A stretch of DNA of 64,000 nt, from positions 355,945-419,944 of the forward strand of contig KK211387.1 of assembly GCA_000622025.1 (NCBI GenBank). The letters run 5' to 3'. The stretch comes from Lachnospiraceae bacterium AD3010. Lineage in GTDB: Bacteria > Bacillota > Clostridia > Lachnospirales > Lachnospiraceae. Below are positions 43,311-51,870 of this stretch, piece after piece. Made by a program: the position numbers and the translations under genes. Position 1 is the first letter of the stretch; the number at the start of each line of letters is the position of its first letter. The notes beneath the pieces were generated by a model, which worked only from the letters and a program-made list of their open reading frames with translations, did no database searches and had not been told where the DNA came from.

Positions 43311-44117
43311 TTGAAGATAAGAAGGATCACAAACCAGAATTTAAAATATTTCCGTCCGCTCTTAACCGGGGGCAGACTTAAAGGCAGGCATAATGTGATC
43401 CGTCTCGGTATGCTTACCGATGAGGATGTGATAGCGGGTGCGATACAGGCAAAAATATATGAAAAAACAGCCGATATTATTTCCCTCTACATATATCCCC
43501 GCTTCAGAAAACAGGGATGCGGAAGCGCTTTATTAAAGGTGATTTCGGGATTAGTCAAAGCCCAGGGATTTGAGGCCGTGACCGGAGAATTTCTTGATGC
43601 TCCTGCCGCTGTGAGCTTCGCAAGATCCCTGGGCTTTGAGCTTTTTCCGGGAAGAAATCAGTATTATTTCAGCCTGAAGGAATATTACAGGTCGCCTCTC
43701 TATAAGAAGTTCGTGGAGGGAAGGGAGAAAAGCAGGATGAAAACCGTCTCCTCCTTAAGCAGCAGGGAGCAGGCTATTTTCCGGAGCTTTATTAAATACG
43801 GAGACTATGATCCCGAATGGAGTACTGCCCATATCGAAAAGGGAAGGGTTTTAAGCTGCATGATGGTAAAGCCGGAGGGAAACTGTATCTCCGTGCCTTT
43901 TTTATATTCAAAAAGCAGTGACAGGATGGAATTTCTGAATCATATACGCTCTCTTTCAGGGAAGGTGTCCGGGAGAGTGAGTAACAGGGACGTGATCGTC
44001 AGGATGACCTTTCAGCAGGATAAGTATGAACAGAGCTTTACCAGGCTCATAGGCGGAAAAGAGCATATGCATAAGGACGGGCAGTATATGACGGCTGTGA
44101 AGCTTCTGCAGGAATGA
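43311..44117 (+). CDS. GNAT family N-acetyltransferase
   Basis: About 268 residues from TTG at 43311, which has GAGAGGAG 6 bases upstream. The frame is open to 43242, but the extra codons are the miniature palindrome. An acetyl-CoA site is seen in LYIYPRFRKQGCGSALLKVI near 70-88. The C-terminal half (from about 150) is a second domain without clear motifs: EQAIFRSFIKYGDYDPEW, SCMMVKPEGN. The substrate is unknown. It sits inside the first chaperone/large-protein module, 7 bases before the large gene, so it may modify that protein; inference only. Confidence 0.72.
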   Translation: MKIRRITNQNLKYFRPLLTGGRLKGRHNVIRLGMLTDEDVIAGAIQAKIYEKTADIISLYIYPRFRKQGCGSALLKVISGLVKAQGFEAVTGEFLDAPAAVSFARSLGFELFPGRNQYYFSLKEYYRSPLYKKFVEGREKSRMKTVSSLSSREQAIFRSFIKYGDYDPEWSTAHIEKGRVLSCMMVKPEGNCISVPFLYSKSSDRMEFLNHIRSLSGKVSGRVSNRDVIVRMTFQQDKYEQSFTRLIGGKEHMHKDGQYMTAVKLLQE

Positions 44118-44124
44118 GGTTTTA

Positions 44125-47100
44125 ATGTCAGACGCAGATAAAGAAAAGCTATTAAGACAGGTCAATGTCAGTACCCTGACAACTCTGCAGTTGTCACAGG
44201 GTACACAGTCAGATCAGTTTCAGGATTTAGACGCGCTTTTACGGAAACCGGTGTTTCAGGGTCAGATAAAGTCTCCCCTTTTATGGCACAGTGTCAATGC
44301 CGTGGCGGTGGCTCATCCGCAGGCTCAAGCACAAGCTCATCCGCAGGCTCAAGCGCAAGCACAGGCTCAAGCGCAAGCGCAAGCTCAAGATCAAGCGCAG
44401 GCACAAGCTCAAGATCAAGCGCCGGCACAGGTGAATGAAAAAGATGTGATAGCTGCCTATAGTGAAGTCAGGTTAACGCTTTCATCAAATTCCCATAAGA
44501 GAGAAAAGAGGGTAGAAGAGGCACGGGCTAAGCAGGATGCTCAGTCTGACCTGAGCGGACTGCAAAATACGGCTAGTCAAAATGAACAAAAGGAAAAGGC
44601 GCAAGAACAGAAGGATGAACAGATACGGCTTGTAGCGATCAGGACAGAGTTGAGACAAAAGCCTGGTCAGAACCCGAAAACGCTGGAAAGAGATGCAAAT
44701 GCAAAGCTGGAATCAGAGCGTGAAGAAAAAAAGCAGAAGGCTGCCTGGAAATATTTCACCGAACATTATTATAAGGATCTGGATAAGCTTCTGGAGCTAA
44801 AAAGAGGTGAATCATATTTCCAGCTGCTGAAAAGGAATTATGACGAGATTAAAAGAATTTCCAAAGATCTTCCCTACTATTTTAAGAGGATCAAGGCTCT
44901 TTCTCAAAGTCCGAATCTTGATCCTCAGAAAAAGGATCTTCTTCAAAAAGCTCTCTCCCACGCCATGGCTCTAGGGGATATCTGCGCCCATTTTGACATT
45001 ATTGAGAAGCTGATGATGAATAAGTATTATCCTCTGGTTCCGGAAAAGGAGATGCTTTCACTTTCAGTGGAGGAGCTGGATAAACGGCTTAAGGAGCAGT
45101 ATGATGGCAATCCCCCTAATCAGGAGCTTATCGACTTTTATCTGAATCTACGGAGGCTCAAGATTCTGGGCTTTATCAACGGGGAGACTGCCACGGAAAG
45201 GCAGGAGAGATACTATTCCGACATAAAACAGAGCGAAGAATTACAGCAGCAGGGGCAGCCGCAGCCTCATCTTAGCTCAAAGGAAATGAAAGCCCTGGAA
45301 AAAAGGGTAAATAAAATTGCCGATTCCTTTGAAAAGCTTGAGAAGCTTACGGGGTCAAAGAGCACACTTGTTGATGCATCAGCGTACTATCAGCAGTTTT
45401 TCAGAACCTTTGGAAAAGATATAAGTGATTTTAATGCTAATTACAGAGGAGACAAGACGAAGCTTTCCAAAGTTTTACTCCGGATGATTGATGAAAACAA
45501 TAAATGGCAGGGTCATCAGCCCATTAGTCCTGATCGGGTACAGAGAAGCATCAGAGACTACATCAGCGGCGCACAGCAGAAAGGAGCACAGCCTCAGCAG
45601 CAGGGAGCACAGGCACAGCAGCAGGGAGCACAGGCACAGCCGCAGCAGCAGGGAGCACAGGCACAGCAGCAGGGAATTGGCGAAAAGACCCTTGAATTCT
45701 CCCAGTCCACAAAAGGCATAAAGCTTCTCCCGGAGCAGACAGAGGGAGCAAGGAGCATAGATAAATATCTTCTAGGCTATGCACTGTATGAAGCAGAGGG
45801 ACACGAAGCCTTTGTATTTAATATGCTTAAGGTAAGTCCGGAGCAGCGCATGCTTGTGTATTACCTTATAGAGAAGGGTATGGAGGGAAGCGCCGGAAAA
45901 GTCGACTATGTTGCCGCCCTCCATAATTATACGCCAAACTTTGAAAGCTTCAGGAAAGCAACGGGAATAAACGGCTTCTGGGGTAAGCTTTCATTGGCAC
46001 TCCGTGCTTCCATGTCGATCTATGAAGACATTAAGCAGTACGGACAGGCTGCAGAAGAAGTCGAGCAGAGTGACCAGGCTATTCATTGGGATAATGATCC
46101 CCCAAATGCTGCCGAGGTTAAGGATAGGGCGGATAAAATAGTGAAAGCCATCTCCGACAGAGGGAAATTATTATTGGCCATGTACAGGAGTGCAGGGCTT
46201 TCGGTCAAAATGCCCCCGGATATGGCGTCTGACCCCGTTACAAGGCAAAAGCTGTTTGACGAATACGGTAAGATCATCTCTCTTGTAGGTGATCTTGACA
46301 GCCTGTTAAAAAAATGGAAGGGTCAGGCAGCTCCCCAGGGACAGGCACAGCAGGGTCAGGCAGTTCCCCAGGGACAGGCACAGCAGGGACAGGCAGCTCC
46401 CCAGGGTCAGGCACAGCAGGGTCAGGCAGCTCCCCCGGGAAAGGTGCAGCTGAATCCGACTGACTACAGTATGGCTCAAAGACAGGGAGACCCAATAGAG
46501 GGAATAGAGGCCGGGGGGATAGGCAAAGGCAGGATATTTCGGACTGCCACTGATATCGTTTATAAGGGCGTTGTTGATCCGCTGCTAGTAAAGGTTCCCG
46601 GGGCGTTAGGCGGTACAATTGGCTATGTAACGGGGGGAGCTGCCTATCTTTCGGGGGCATCTACAGTATTAGCCGCAGGTGGTCTTGTGGGATTGTTTGC
46701 TGTGGTTACGAAGATCATTTCCGCAATTAATGATAGAGAAAAGGTCACCATTGCGGACAAGGCCATGAAGGGGATTGAAATATTTGGTGATATTTCCAGC
46801 ACAGGAGCAGCAGGTACAAAAACTGCCGGAGTTATCGTCTCTGCCATTCAGGCGCCATTAACCGGCGACACCGGAAGCTGGCTCGCTTCAGCACACTCCA
46901 GTACTGCGAGTATGACGGCACAGCTTTCATTCGCTGCAGGAGCTCTCGGAGTAGCGGCCGGAGTGATGAAAATTGCATCATCCGCAGGACAGTTTAGAAG
47001 GGAGCAAGAGGCCCAAAAGGAGCTTGAGGCAGCCCAGAAGGCGCAGCAGCAGGCGCAGCAACAGGGACAGGCGGCACAACCGGTTCAGCAGGATGATACG

Positions 47101-47856
47101 TTTACAAGATTTTTGATCCATCAGAAAAGAGATATCACAAGAAGGGAACAAAGCGCCGGTGTCGGTATAGGAACCGGTATTGCGCTTTCCGTGGCAGGAG
47201 TAATTGCAATGACGGGAGCACTTGCCCCTATCGGAGCCCTGATCGGGATCCCTGCGGTGGTATTTGATCTGGTCTGGAGATACAGTTTTGACAAAAATAC
47301 AAGGATTGAAAACATGACTATGGCTGTGGACGAATTCCTGAAACTTGATTTTTTGGTGGGTAATTTAAGATCTGATCAAAGAACGAGTCAGAAAGCAGGC
47401 CAGATGGATTATGAAACCCTCAGGAAAAGCGTCAGGCAGGAAGCGCTGGCATCAATGGGCTTTGCTTCCGTGGAGGATTGCTTCCGCGAAATATGCTTCC
47501 GCTTTGCAAATGTGCTTCGTTCGAAAGCATTCAGTAATCAAGCTCCGGGCCAGGCGCAAGCTCCGGGCCAGGCACAGGCTCCGGGCCAGGTGCAGGGACA
47601 GGCGCAGGGCCAGGGCCAGGTGCAGGGACAGGCGCAGGCTCCGGGCCAGGTGCAGGGACAGGCGCAGGGTCAGGGCCAGGCTCAGGCTCAGGGCCAGGCG
47701 CAAGCTCCGGGACAGGCACAGGCTCCGGGCCAGGCTCAGGCTCAGGACCAGGACCAGGAAATGTATGTAAACGCCCTGCGATCATTGAATCTCAAGGTTG
47801 ACAAAGATAAGGGGATCCCCACGGTTGAGGCTATAGTAGAAAGGATGATGTCCTGA
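44125..47856 (+). CDS. Large Ala/Gln-repeat protein with hydrophobic C-terminal segments (unknown family)
   Basis: 1243 residues, no signal peptide. Four low-complexity linkers rich in A, Q, G and P (about 65-100, 487-516, 732-772, 1139-1211) separate folded-looking parts: a helical charged region (120-460), a helical domain (540-720), a Gly/Ala hydrophobic segment (about 830-865, AAYLSGASTVLAAGGLVGLF), another (about 1011-1050, GIALSVAGVIAMTGALAPIG) and a helical end (MYVNALRSLNLKV). The two hydrophobic segments suggest membrane insertion after transfer or self-assembly. The C-terminal third resembles that of the 1158-aa protein at 51.9 kb, e.g. FL...REQ.AG in both. The function is unknown; an effector or surface protein is possible. 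Confidence 0.7.
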   Translation: MSDADKEKLLRQVNVSTLTTLQLSQGTQSDQFQDLDALLRKPVFQGQIKSPLLWHSVNAVAVAHPQAQAQAHPQAQAQAQAQAQAQAQDQAQAQAQDQAPAQVNEKDVIAAYSEVRLTLSSNSHKREKRVEEARAKQDAQSDLSGLQNTASQNEQKEKAQEQKDEQIRLVAIRTELRQKPGQNPKTLERDANAKLESEREEKKQKAAWKYFTEHYYKDLDKLLELKRGESYFQLLKRNYDEIKRISKDLPYYFKRIKALSQSPNLDPQKKDLLQKALSHAMALGDICAHFDIIEKLMMNKYYPLVPEKEMLSLSVEELDKRLKEQYDGNPPNQELIDFYLNLRRLKILGFINGETATERQERYYSDIKQSEELQQQGQPQPHLSSKEMKALEKRVNKIADSFEKLEKLTGSKSTLVDASAYYQQFFRTFGKDISDFNANYRGDKTKLSKVLLRMIDENNKWQGHQPISPDRVQRSIRDYISGAQQKGAQPQQQGAQAQQQGAQAQPQQQGAQAQQQGIGEKTLEFSQSTKGIKLLPEQTEGARSIDKYLLGYALYEAEGHEAFVFNMLKVSPEQRMLVYYLIEKGMEGSAGKVDYVAALHNYTPNFESFRKATGINGFWGKLSLALRASMSIYEDIKQYGQAAEEVEQSDQAIHWDNDPPNAAEVKDRADKIVKAISDRGKLLLAMYRSAGLSVKMPPDMASDPVTRQKLFDEYGKIISLVGDLDSLLKKWKGQAAPQGQAQQGQAVPQGQAQQGQAAPQGQAQQGQAAPPGKVQLNPTDYSMAQRQGDPIEGIEAGGIGKGRIFRTATDIVYKGVVDPLLVKVPGALGGTIGYVTGGAAYLSGASTVLAAGGLVGLFAVVTKIISAINDREKVTIADKAMKGIEIFGDISSTGAAGTKTAGVIVSAIQAPLTGDTGSWLASAHSSTASMTAQLSFAAGALGVAAGVMKIASSAGQFRREQEAQKELEAAQKAQQQAQQQGQAAQPVQQDDTFTRFLIHQKRDITRREQSAGVGIGTGIALSVAGVIAMTGALAPIGALIGIPAVVFDLVWRYSFDKNTRIENMTMAVDEFLKLDFLVGNLRSDQRTSQKAGQMDYETLRKSVRQEALASMGFASVEDCFREICFRFANVLRSKAFSNQAPGQAQAPGQAQAPGQVQGQAQGQGQVQGQAQAPGQVQGQAQGQGQAQAQGQAQAPGQAQAPGQAQAQDQDQEMYVNALRSLNLKVDKDKGIPTVEAIVERMMS
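44311..44430 (+). repeat. In-frame CAGGCTCAAGC tandem repeat encoding an AQ tract
   Basis: Runs of CAGGCTCAAGCG and CAAGATCAAGCG units encode alternating Ala-Gln with some His-Pro and Asp. The first of four such linkers in the large protein; short direct repeats of this type change length by slippage. Confidence 0.8.
45583..45675 (+). repeat. In-frame GGAGCACAGGCACAGCAGCA repeat
   Basis: Units of about 24-27 bases encode GAQAQQQ tracts. Second low-complexity linker of the large protein. Confidence 0.8.
46318..46440 (+). repeat. In-frame CAGGCAGCTCCCCAGGGACA repeat
   Basis: Four near-identical units of about 33 bases encode GQAAPQGQAQQ. Third low-complexity linker of the large protein. Confidence 0.8.
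47539..47760 (+). repeat. In-frame CAGGCGCAAGCTCCGGGC repeat
   Basis: A 220-base stretch of 6- to 18-base units encodes GQAQAPGQVQGQ tracts just before the last 32 residues. Fourth and longest linker of the large protein. Confidence 0.8.
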
Positions 47857-47879
47857 TCTCTGCTGTTTTGGTAAAGACT

Positions 47880-49643
47880 TTATGCTTCCGTCAATGTCAG
47901 ACCCTCAAGCCCCGGAGCAATGGCCATTGAGAAATTTGTGTAGTATACGCAGAAGCCGGGTTTTGAGCCGGCGGGCTTCTTCACTTCTTTTTTCAGTACA
48001 TAGTCGATCTCAACCTTCGACTGGTCTCTCCCCTTACTGTAATAGGCAGCCAGAGCGCCTGCCTCATTAAAAGCACGGTCCGGCACCGCATCCGGCCCGT
48101 CCTTCCTAACCTTCAGTATCACATGGGACCCCGGAAATTTCTTTGAGTGGAACCACCAGTCATTTCCGTTTGCGAGCTTAAATGTCAGATAATCATTCTG
48201 GAAATTATTTTTTCCCACATAGAGGTCATAACCGTCACTTGAGACATAATGCAGAGGCTTGCCGCTTTCTGTTTTTTTCTTACCCTTACCGAGACCTTTG
48301 CCCCTTATGTATCCCGCTTCCATAAGCTCACGCCTTACTTCCCCGATATCCGCTTCATTCTCGATGGTATCAAGGGAAGCCTGCACAGAAAGAAGGTGTT
48401 CGAGATCCGCCTTTGTCTCCTTAAGCTGCTCCGTCACGGCTTCCTCCGTGCGCTTCAGCTTCTGATAGCGTTCAAAGTACTTTTGGGCATTTTCCAGCGC
48501 TGTTTTCTGCGGATCAAGGGGAATTAAGATCTCTTCATTACTGTAGTAATTTAAGCAGGCCAGGGACTTATCCCCGGGAGACGCGGTATATCCGTAGGTA
48601 TTTAAGAGCTCTCCGTAGATCCTGTATTTTTCCTTTTTTTCGGTGCTTTTAAGCTGCTTAAGCTGTATATCGTACTTCTTTGAATCCCTCTCTATCATTG
48701 TTGAAACTATTTTCCGGAGATCTGCGGAGCGCTGCTTTATCCTCTCAGCCCTGTTCTTTTCCGCATAAAAGCGTTCCAGAACCTCCGAAACGGAGTCAAA
48801 TCCCCTTATTTCAAGATCCCGGTACTGTAGAAGATGAACCGCGGCAAAATCCACCGGAGCGCCCTTTTTATCATAAATGATCTCCGGGGAAAAACTGCCG
48901 TTATTTATTGCTTTGATCAATTCAGAAAAAGCGTCATACAGCCTTTCCAGAGCGTCATCCCCTATGGCTGCCACCGGTGAATTCCCGTCTATTTCCGCCC
49001 TGAAGCAGAGGTCACTCGCTTCTACAGGAGAAATACCGGTGAAATTATTATATACAGCCTTTATCACATTATCCGGAGTGCTCTTAATGGTTGACATAAA
49101 ATCCGAACGTTCCACAGCACTCAAAGGATCTGTCTTATTCTGTGTTTCCGGGATAAAATACGCTTTTCCGGGCAGTACCTCACGTACAGAGCTCACTGAA
49201 GCGCTGATATGCTTTATGCTGTCTATCACAGTGTCACTGCCGTCAACAAAGATGATATTGCTGTATTTTCCCATAAGCTCGATAACAAGGTACTTTTCTG
49301 TCATGTCCCCCATTTCATCCATATGCTCTATGCCTATCCTTATCACACGTTCGAGACCGGGCTGCGTAACACTTGTTATCCTCCCGTTCTGGGTGTGTTT
49401 ACGGAGCAGCATACAGAAATTCGGGGCAGTGGCAGGGCTTTGCTTGTTTTTTTCCGTAAAATACACGAAAGGAAGAGACGCAGAGACTGAAATAAAAAGT
49501 CTCCGCGTCCCTCCGTCATTTGTCTTTACCGTTATCAGTATTTCGTCATTTTCCGGCTGGGCGATCTTGTAAATACGTCCGTTCAGGACTTCCCTTTTTA
49601 TCTCATGGGTGATCGCCGCAACCGTAATTCCGTCTAATGCCAT
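47880..49643 (-). CDS. rqcH: RqcH (NFACT family) ribosome quality control factor
   Basis: 587 residues. NFACT-N domain (ALDGITVAAITHEIKREVLNG; QPGLERVIRIGIEHMDEMGD), two helix-hairpin-helix/coiled-coil middle parts, and a C-terminal NFACT-R domain (GYDLYVGKNNFQNDYLTF, WWFHSKKFPGSHVIL). It binds stalled 50S subunits and recruits tRNA-Ala to add alanine tails; older annotation calls it fibronectin-binding protein. Convergent with the large Ala/Gln protein gene, 23 bases apart without a visible terminator, and downstream of pfp. Confidence 0.92.
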   Translation of the reverse strand: MALDGITVAAITHEIKREVLNGRIYKIAQPENDEILITVKTNDGGTRRLFISVSASLPFVYFTEKNKQSPATAPNFCMLLRKHTQNGRITSVTQPGLERVIRIGIEHMDEMGDMTEKYLVIELMGKYSNIIFVDGSDTVIDSIKHISASVSSVREVLPGKAYFIPETQNKTDPLSAVERSDFMSTIKSTPDNVIKAVYNNFTGISPVEASDLCFRAEIDGNSPVAAIGDDALERLYDAFSELIKAINNGSFSPEIIYDKKGAPVDFAAVHLLQYRDLEIRGFDSVSEVLERFYAEKNRAERIKQRSADLRKIVSTMIERDSKKYDIQLKQLKSTEKKEKYRIYGELLNTYGYTASPGDKSLACLNYYSNEEILIPLDPQKTALENAQKYFERYQKLKRTEEAVTEQLKETKADLEHLLSVQASLDTIENEADIGEVRRELMEAGYIRGKGLGKGKKKTESGKPLHYVSSDGYDLYVGKNNFQNDYLTFKLANGNDWWFHSKKFPGSHVILKVRKDGPDAVPDRAFNEAGALAAYYSKGRDQSKVEIDYVLKKEVKKPAGSKPGFCVYYTNFSMAIAPGLEGLTLTEA

Positions 49644-49684
49644 ATTATGCCTTTATATCTTCATAGCCCCTGAGCAGGAAGCAT

Positions 49685-50944
49685 TTACAACAGCTCCTGA
49701 TAGCCCGGAACATAGAGGTGGCGGGGTATTCCGTCGACCATGACCGGAGCGACATCTCCCTGGATAAGGGGTCTTACGTAGGTGATGAACTCACTTGTGA
49801 CATAGGTTCCGTCCTTGGTGATCCATTCCCTCGGAACAAGCCTCTCGTCATTGGCGATCTTATGAACGTCCTTAACCTCGGTTCCTGCCTGATAAGGATC
49901 GTCGGAAAGCCTCTCGATGACAACCATCTTTCCGCTGTCTCCCTCGTCAGCTGCCTTCATTGCTGCACCGCCGACTTCGTATGCTTCAAGGATGTCAACC
50001 CTTGATGAGCAGTGGCTTGCGGCTCTCTGCAGGGTTGAAAGCTCGATAGCCCTGGTCTTGCAGCCGATCTCATTTGAGAGAAGGTCACAGAGGTATCTTG
50101 CGGTACCGGTGAGCTGCTTATGTCCGAATGCATCAACATAGTCTGTAGCATTGCCCATCTCACTGATATATGTTCCGTCCTTGGTGTGTATTCCTTCTGA
50201 AACCGCGATAACTACGGATGACTTTTTCTTTAAGAGCTCCTTACACTTCTTCACAAAGGCCTTTACATCAAAGTCAAGCTCGGGAAGGTAGATGGCATCG
50301 GGACCGTCACAGTCCTCTCCCTTTGAAAGGGCTGCAGCTCCGGTAAGCCAGCCTGCATTACGTCCCATTATCTCAACGATTATGATCTGTCCGTTTGAAG
50401 TCTCAAGACTCCAGCCGTCCCTTATGATCTCCTTAACCGATGTGCCGATATACTTAGCAGCTGAACCGTATCCGGGAGTATGGTCGGTAAGAGCAAGGTC
50501 ATTATCTATGGTCTTCGGGCACCCAACGAAACGGATCTCGGAGCCGATGACTATTGCATAGTCGGAAAGCTTCTTTATCGTGTCCATGGAGTCATTTCCG
50601 CCGATATAGATAAAGCAGTCGATCTCAAGGTCATCAAGGATCTTGAAGATCTTGTCGTAAACATCCCTGTCCTCGTTTATTCCGGGGAGCTTGTAACGGC
50701 AGGAGCCGAGATAAGCACTGGGGGTGCGCTTTAAGAGCTCTGCGTCAAGACCGGTCCTGATGTGATCCGAAAGGTCGATGTAGCGTCCCTCAAGAAGCCC
50801 CTGCACTCCGTGGAGCATTCCGTAAACCTTGCTGTATCCCCTGTCCTTGGCGGTCCTGAAAACACCTGCAAGGGATGAATTGATGGCCGCGGTCGGTCCG
50901 CCCGACTGGCCTACGATAACGTTTCTCTTTTTCTGTTTTGTCAT
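49685..50944 (-). CDS. pfp: 6-phosphofructokinase, pyrophosphate-dependent type
   Basis: 419 residues. N-terminal NVIVGQSGGPTAAINSS; phosphoryl-donor loop IGGNDSMDT; catalytic CPKTIDNDL; substrate region IVEIMGRNAGWL. The Asp in GGNDS (Gly in ATP enzymes) and the Lys in PKTIDND (Gly in ATP enzymes) are the two residues linked to PPi use, so PPi rather than ATP is the expected donor. It catalyses fructose 6-phosphate to fructose 1,6-bisphosphate, reversibly. AAAGGAGCTAAAATAAC precedes the ATG. Confidence 0.9.
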   Translation of the reverse strand: MTKQKKRNVIVGQSGGPTAAINSSLAGVFRTAKDRGYSKVYGMLHGVQGLLEGRYIDLSDHIRTGLDAELLKRTPSAYLGSCRYKLPGINEDRDVYDKIFKILDDLEIDCFIYIGGNDSMDTIKKLSDYAIVIGSEIRFVGCPKTIDNDLALTDHTPGYGSAAKYIGTSVKEIIRDGWSLETSNGQIIIVEIMGRNAGWLTGAAALSKGEDCDGPDAIYLPELDFDVKAFVKKCKELLKKKSSVVIAVSEGIHTKDGTYISEMGNATDYVDAFGHKQLTGTARYLCDLLSNEIGCKTRAIELSTLQRAASHCSSRVDILEAYEVGGAAMKAADEGDSGKMVVIERLSDDPYQAGTEVKDVHKIANDERLVPREWITKDGTYVTSEFITYVRPLIQGDVAPVMVDGIPRHLYVPGYQELL

Positions 50945-51063
50945 GTTATTTTAGCTCCTTTGTTTTATTTACGAACGTTCCTTACGTTCCTTCTCCGCTT
51001 TAAGATCCTTATGCATATCAGATTTATGAAAGGTTCCCCGGCGGTCAGAATCCAACGGAAAAT

Positions 51064-51092
51064 AGTATATCAAAAAAAATACTCACGGTAAA
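51064..51092 (-). promoter_or_regulatory. Promoter of pfp-rqcH
   Basis: On the minus strand TTTACC (51087-51092), 17 bases, TATACT (51064-51069) with TGA just upstream. The leader of about 110 bases can form the hairpin GAACG-taaggaa-CGTTC. The 306-base gap 50945-51250 holds this promoter, the rightward one, and no gene. Confidence 0.5.
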
Positions 51093-51150
51093 TGGAAAAA
51101 ACACAGGAGATGCGACTTTTTGTGCCCGGAGCATCTGCTCTCTTTTCCGA

Positions 51151-51179
51151 TTGAAAACAGCGGGGTATTCTGATAGAAT
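51151..51179 (+). promoter_or_regulatory. Promoter of the second chaperone/large-protein module
   Basis: TTGAAA (51151-51156), exactly 17 bases, TAGAAT (51174-51179): a good sigma-A match about 70 bases before the ATG at 51251. It indicates the module is transcribed on its own. Confidence 0.65.
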
Positions 51180-51250
51180 CAAAATGGCTGTTTCGGCGGA
51201 ATAATACGGTGTTTAAGGGGAGCTGCCGGACAGGAATATAAGGACGGATT

Positions 51251-51859
51251 ATGGCTATAAACAGTATCTCTGATTTTGAAGCTGCTCTCCGGGAGAGCAT
51301 GGAAACACTATTTGGAAACTGCAGGACATATGAAGATGTCCTGAGGTCAGTATGCACCCATCTCGGGGTTTCAGACGCGGGCGCAATTATAGAAGCGGCC
51401 TTTGAAGCGGGTTTTAATCCTGACGCGCCCTATCCGGTTCTTCATTTTCATACGACTCTCGCTCAGAAGATAGATGAAGAAAAGATTCCCGGGATACTCA
51501 ACGGGCTAAATGAGCTGAATACCGTGATCTCGGCCGGAGCCTTCCCCTCATTCGGATGCTTCGGATTTTACGCGCCTTTAAGCCAGATCTACTTAAGCTA
51601 CAGGATGCCGGTGAATCCGGAGGTGCTGGAGGCGGAATTTGAAAATGCCAGGTTTTACCTTGGTTCGCTATATGAGGAACTGGATCTTTTTACGGACTTC
51701 ATTATGTTCCTCTGCAATGATCCGGAAAATCTTACCATAGATGCTTATATGGATTATCTTGATACCATAGCCGATCTCGATAATATTGAGGCAAGGCTTG
51801 AGTTTTTGGAAAAAGTTGTCGGGGAGTACGGGAAAGATCAGAATGAAGAAGGGGAGTAA
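51251..51859 (+). CDS. Small YbjN/secretion-chaperone-like protein 2
   Basis: 202 residues, acidic, soluble. After an N-terminal helix pair, a YbjN-like pattern appears: strand VLHFHTTLAQKI, helix GILNGLNELNTVISAGAF, strands FGCFGFYAPLSQIYLSYRM, long helix EAEFENARFYLGSLYEEL. This parallels the 176-residue protein at 42.7 kb in order (LNELNTVISAGAFP versus ARLNYYVPVGCYAL). It lies 11 bases before the 1158-aa protein gene, with AAGGACGGATT upstream of its ATG. Proposed as partner or chaperone of that protein; no homologue is known to me. Confidence 0.6.
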   Translation: MAINSISDFEAALRESMETLFGNCRTYEDVLRSVCTHLGVSDAGAIIEAAFEAGFNPDAPYPVLHFHTTLAQKIDEEKIPGILNGLNELNTVISAGAFPSFGCFGFYAPLSQIYLSYRMPVNPEVLEAEFENARFYLGSLYEELDLFTDFIMFLCNDPENLTIDAYMDYLDTIADLDNIEARLEFLEKVVGEYGKDQNEEGE

Positions 51860-51870
51860 GGAGACAAGCT

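Noticed and set aside
44311-44430. Possible CRISPR-like array
   Set aside because: Units are 6-12 bases, contiguous and in frame with the protein; there are no unique spacers.
47452-47785. Leftward Pro/Glu/Gly or Leu/Ala/Arg-rich frames
   Set aside because: Antisense readings of the CAGGCGCAAGCT repeat in the large protein gene.
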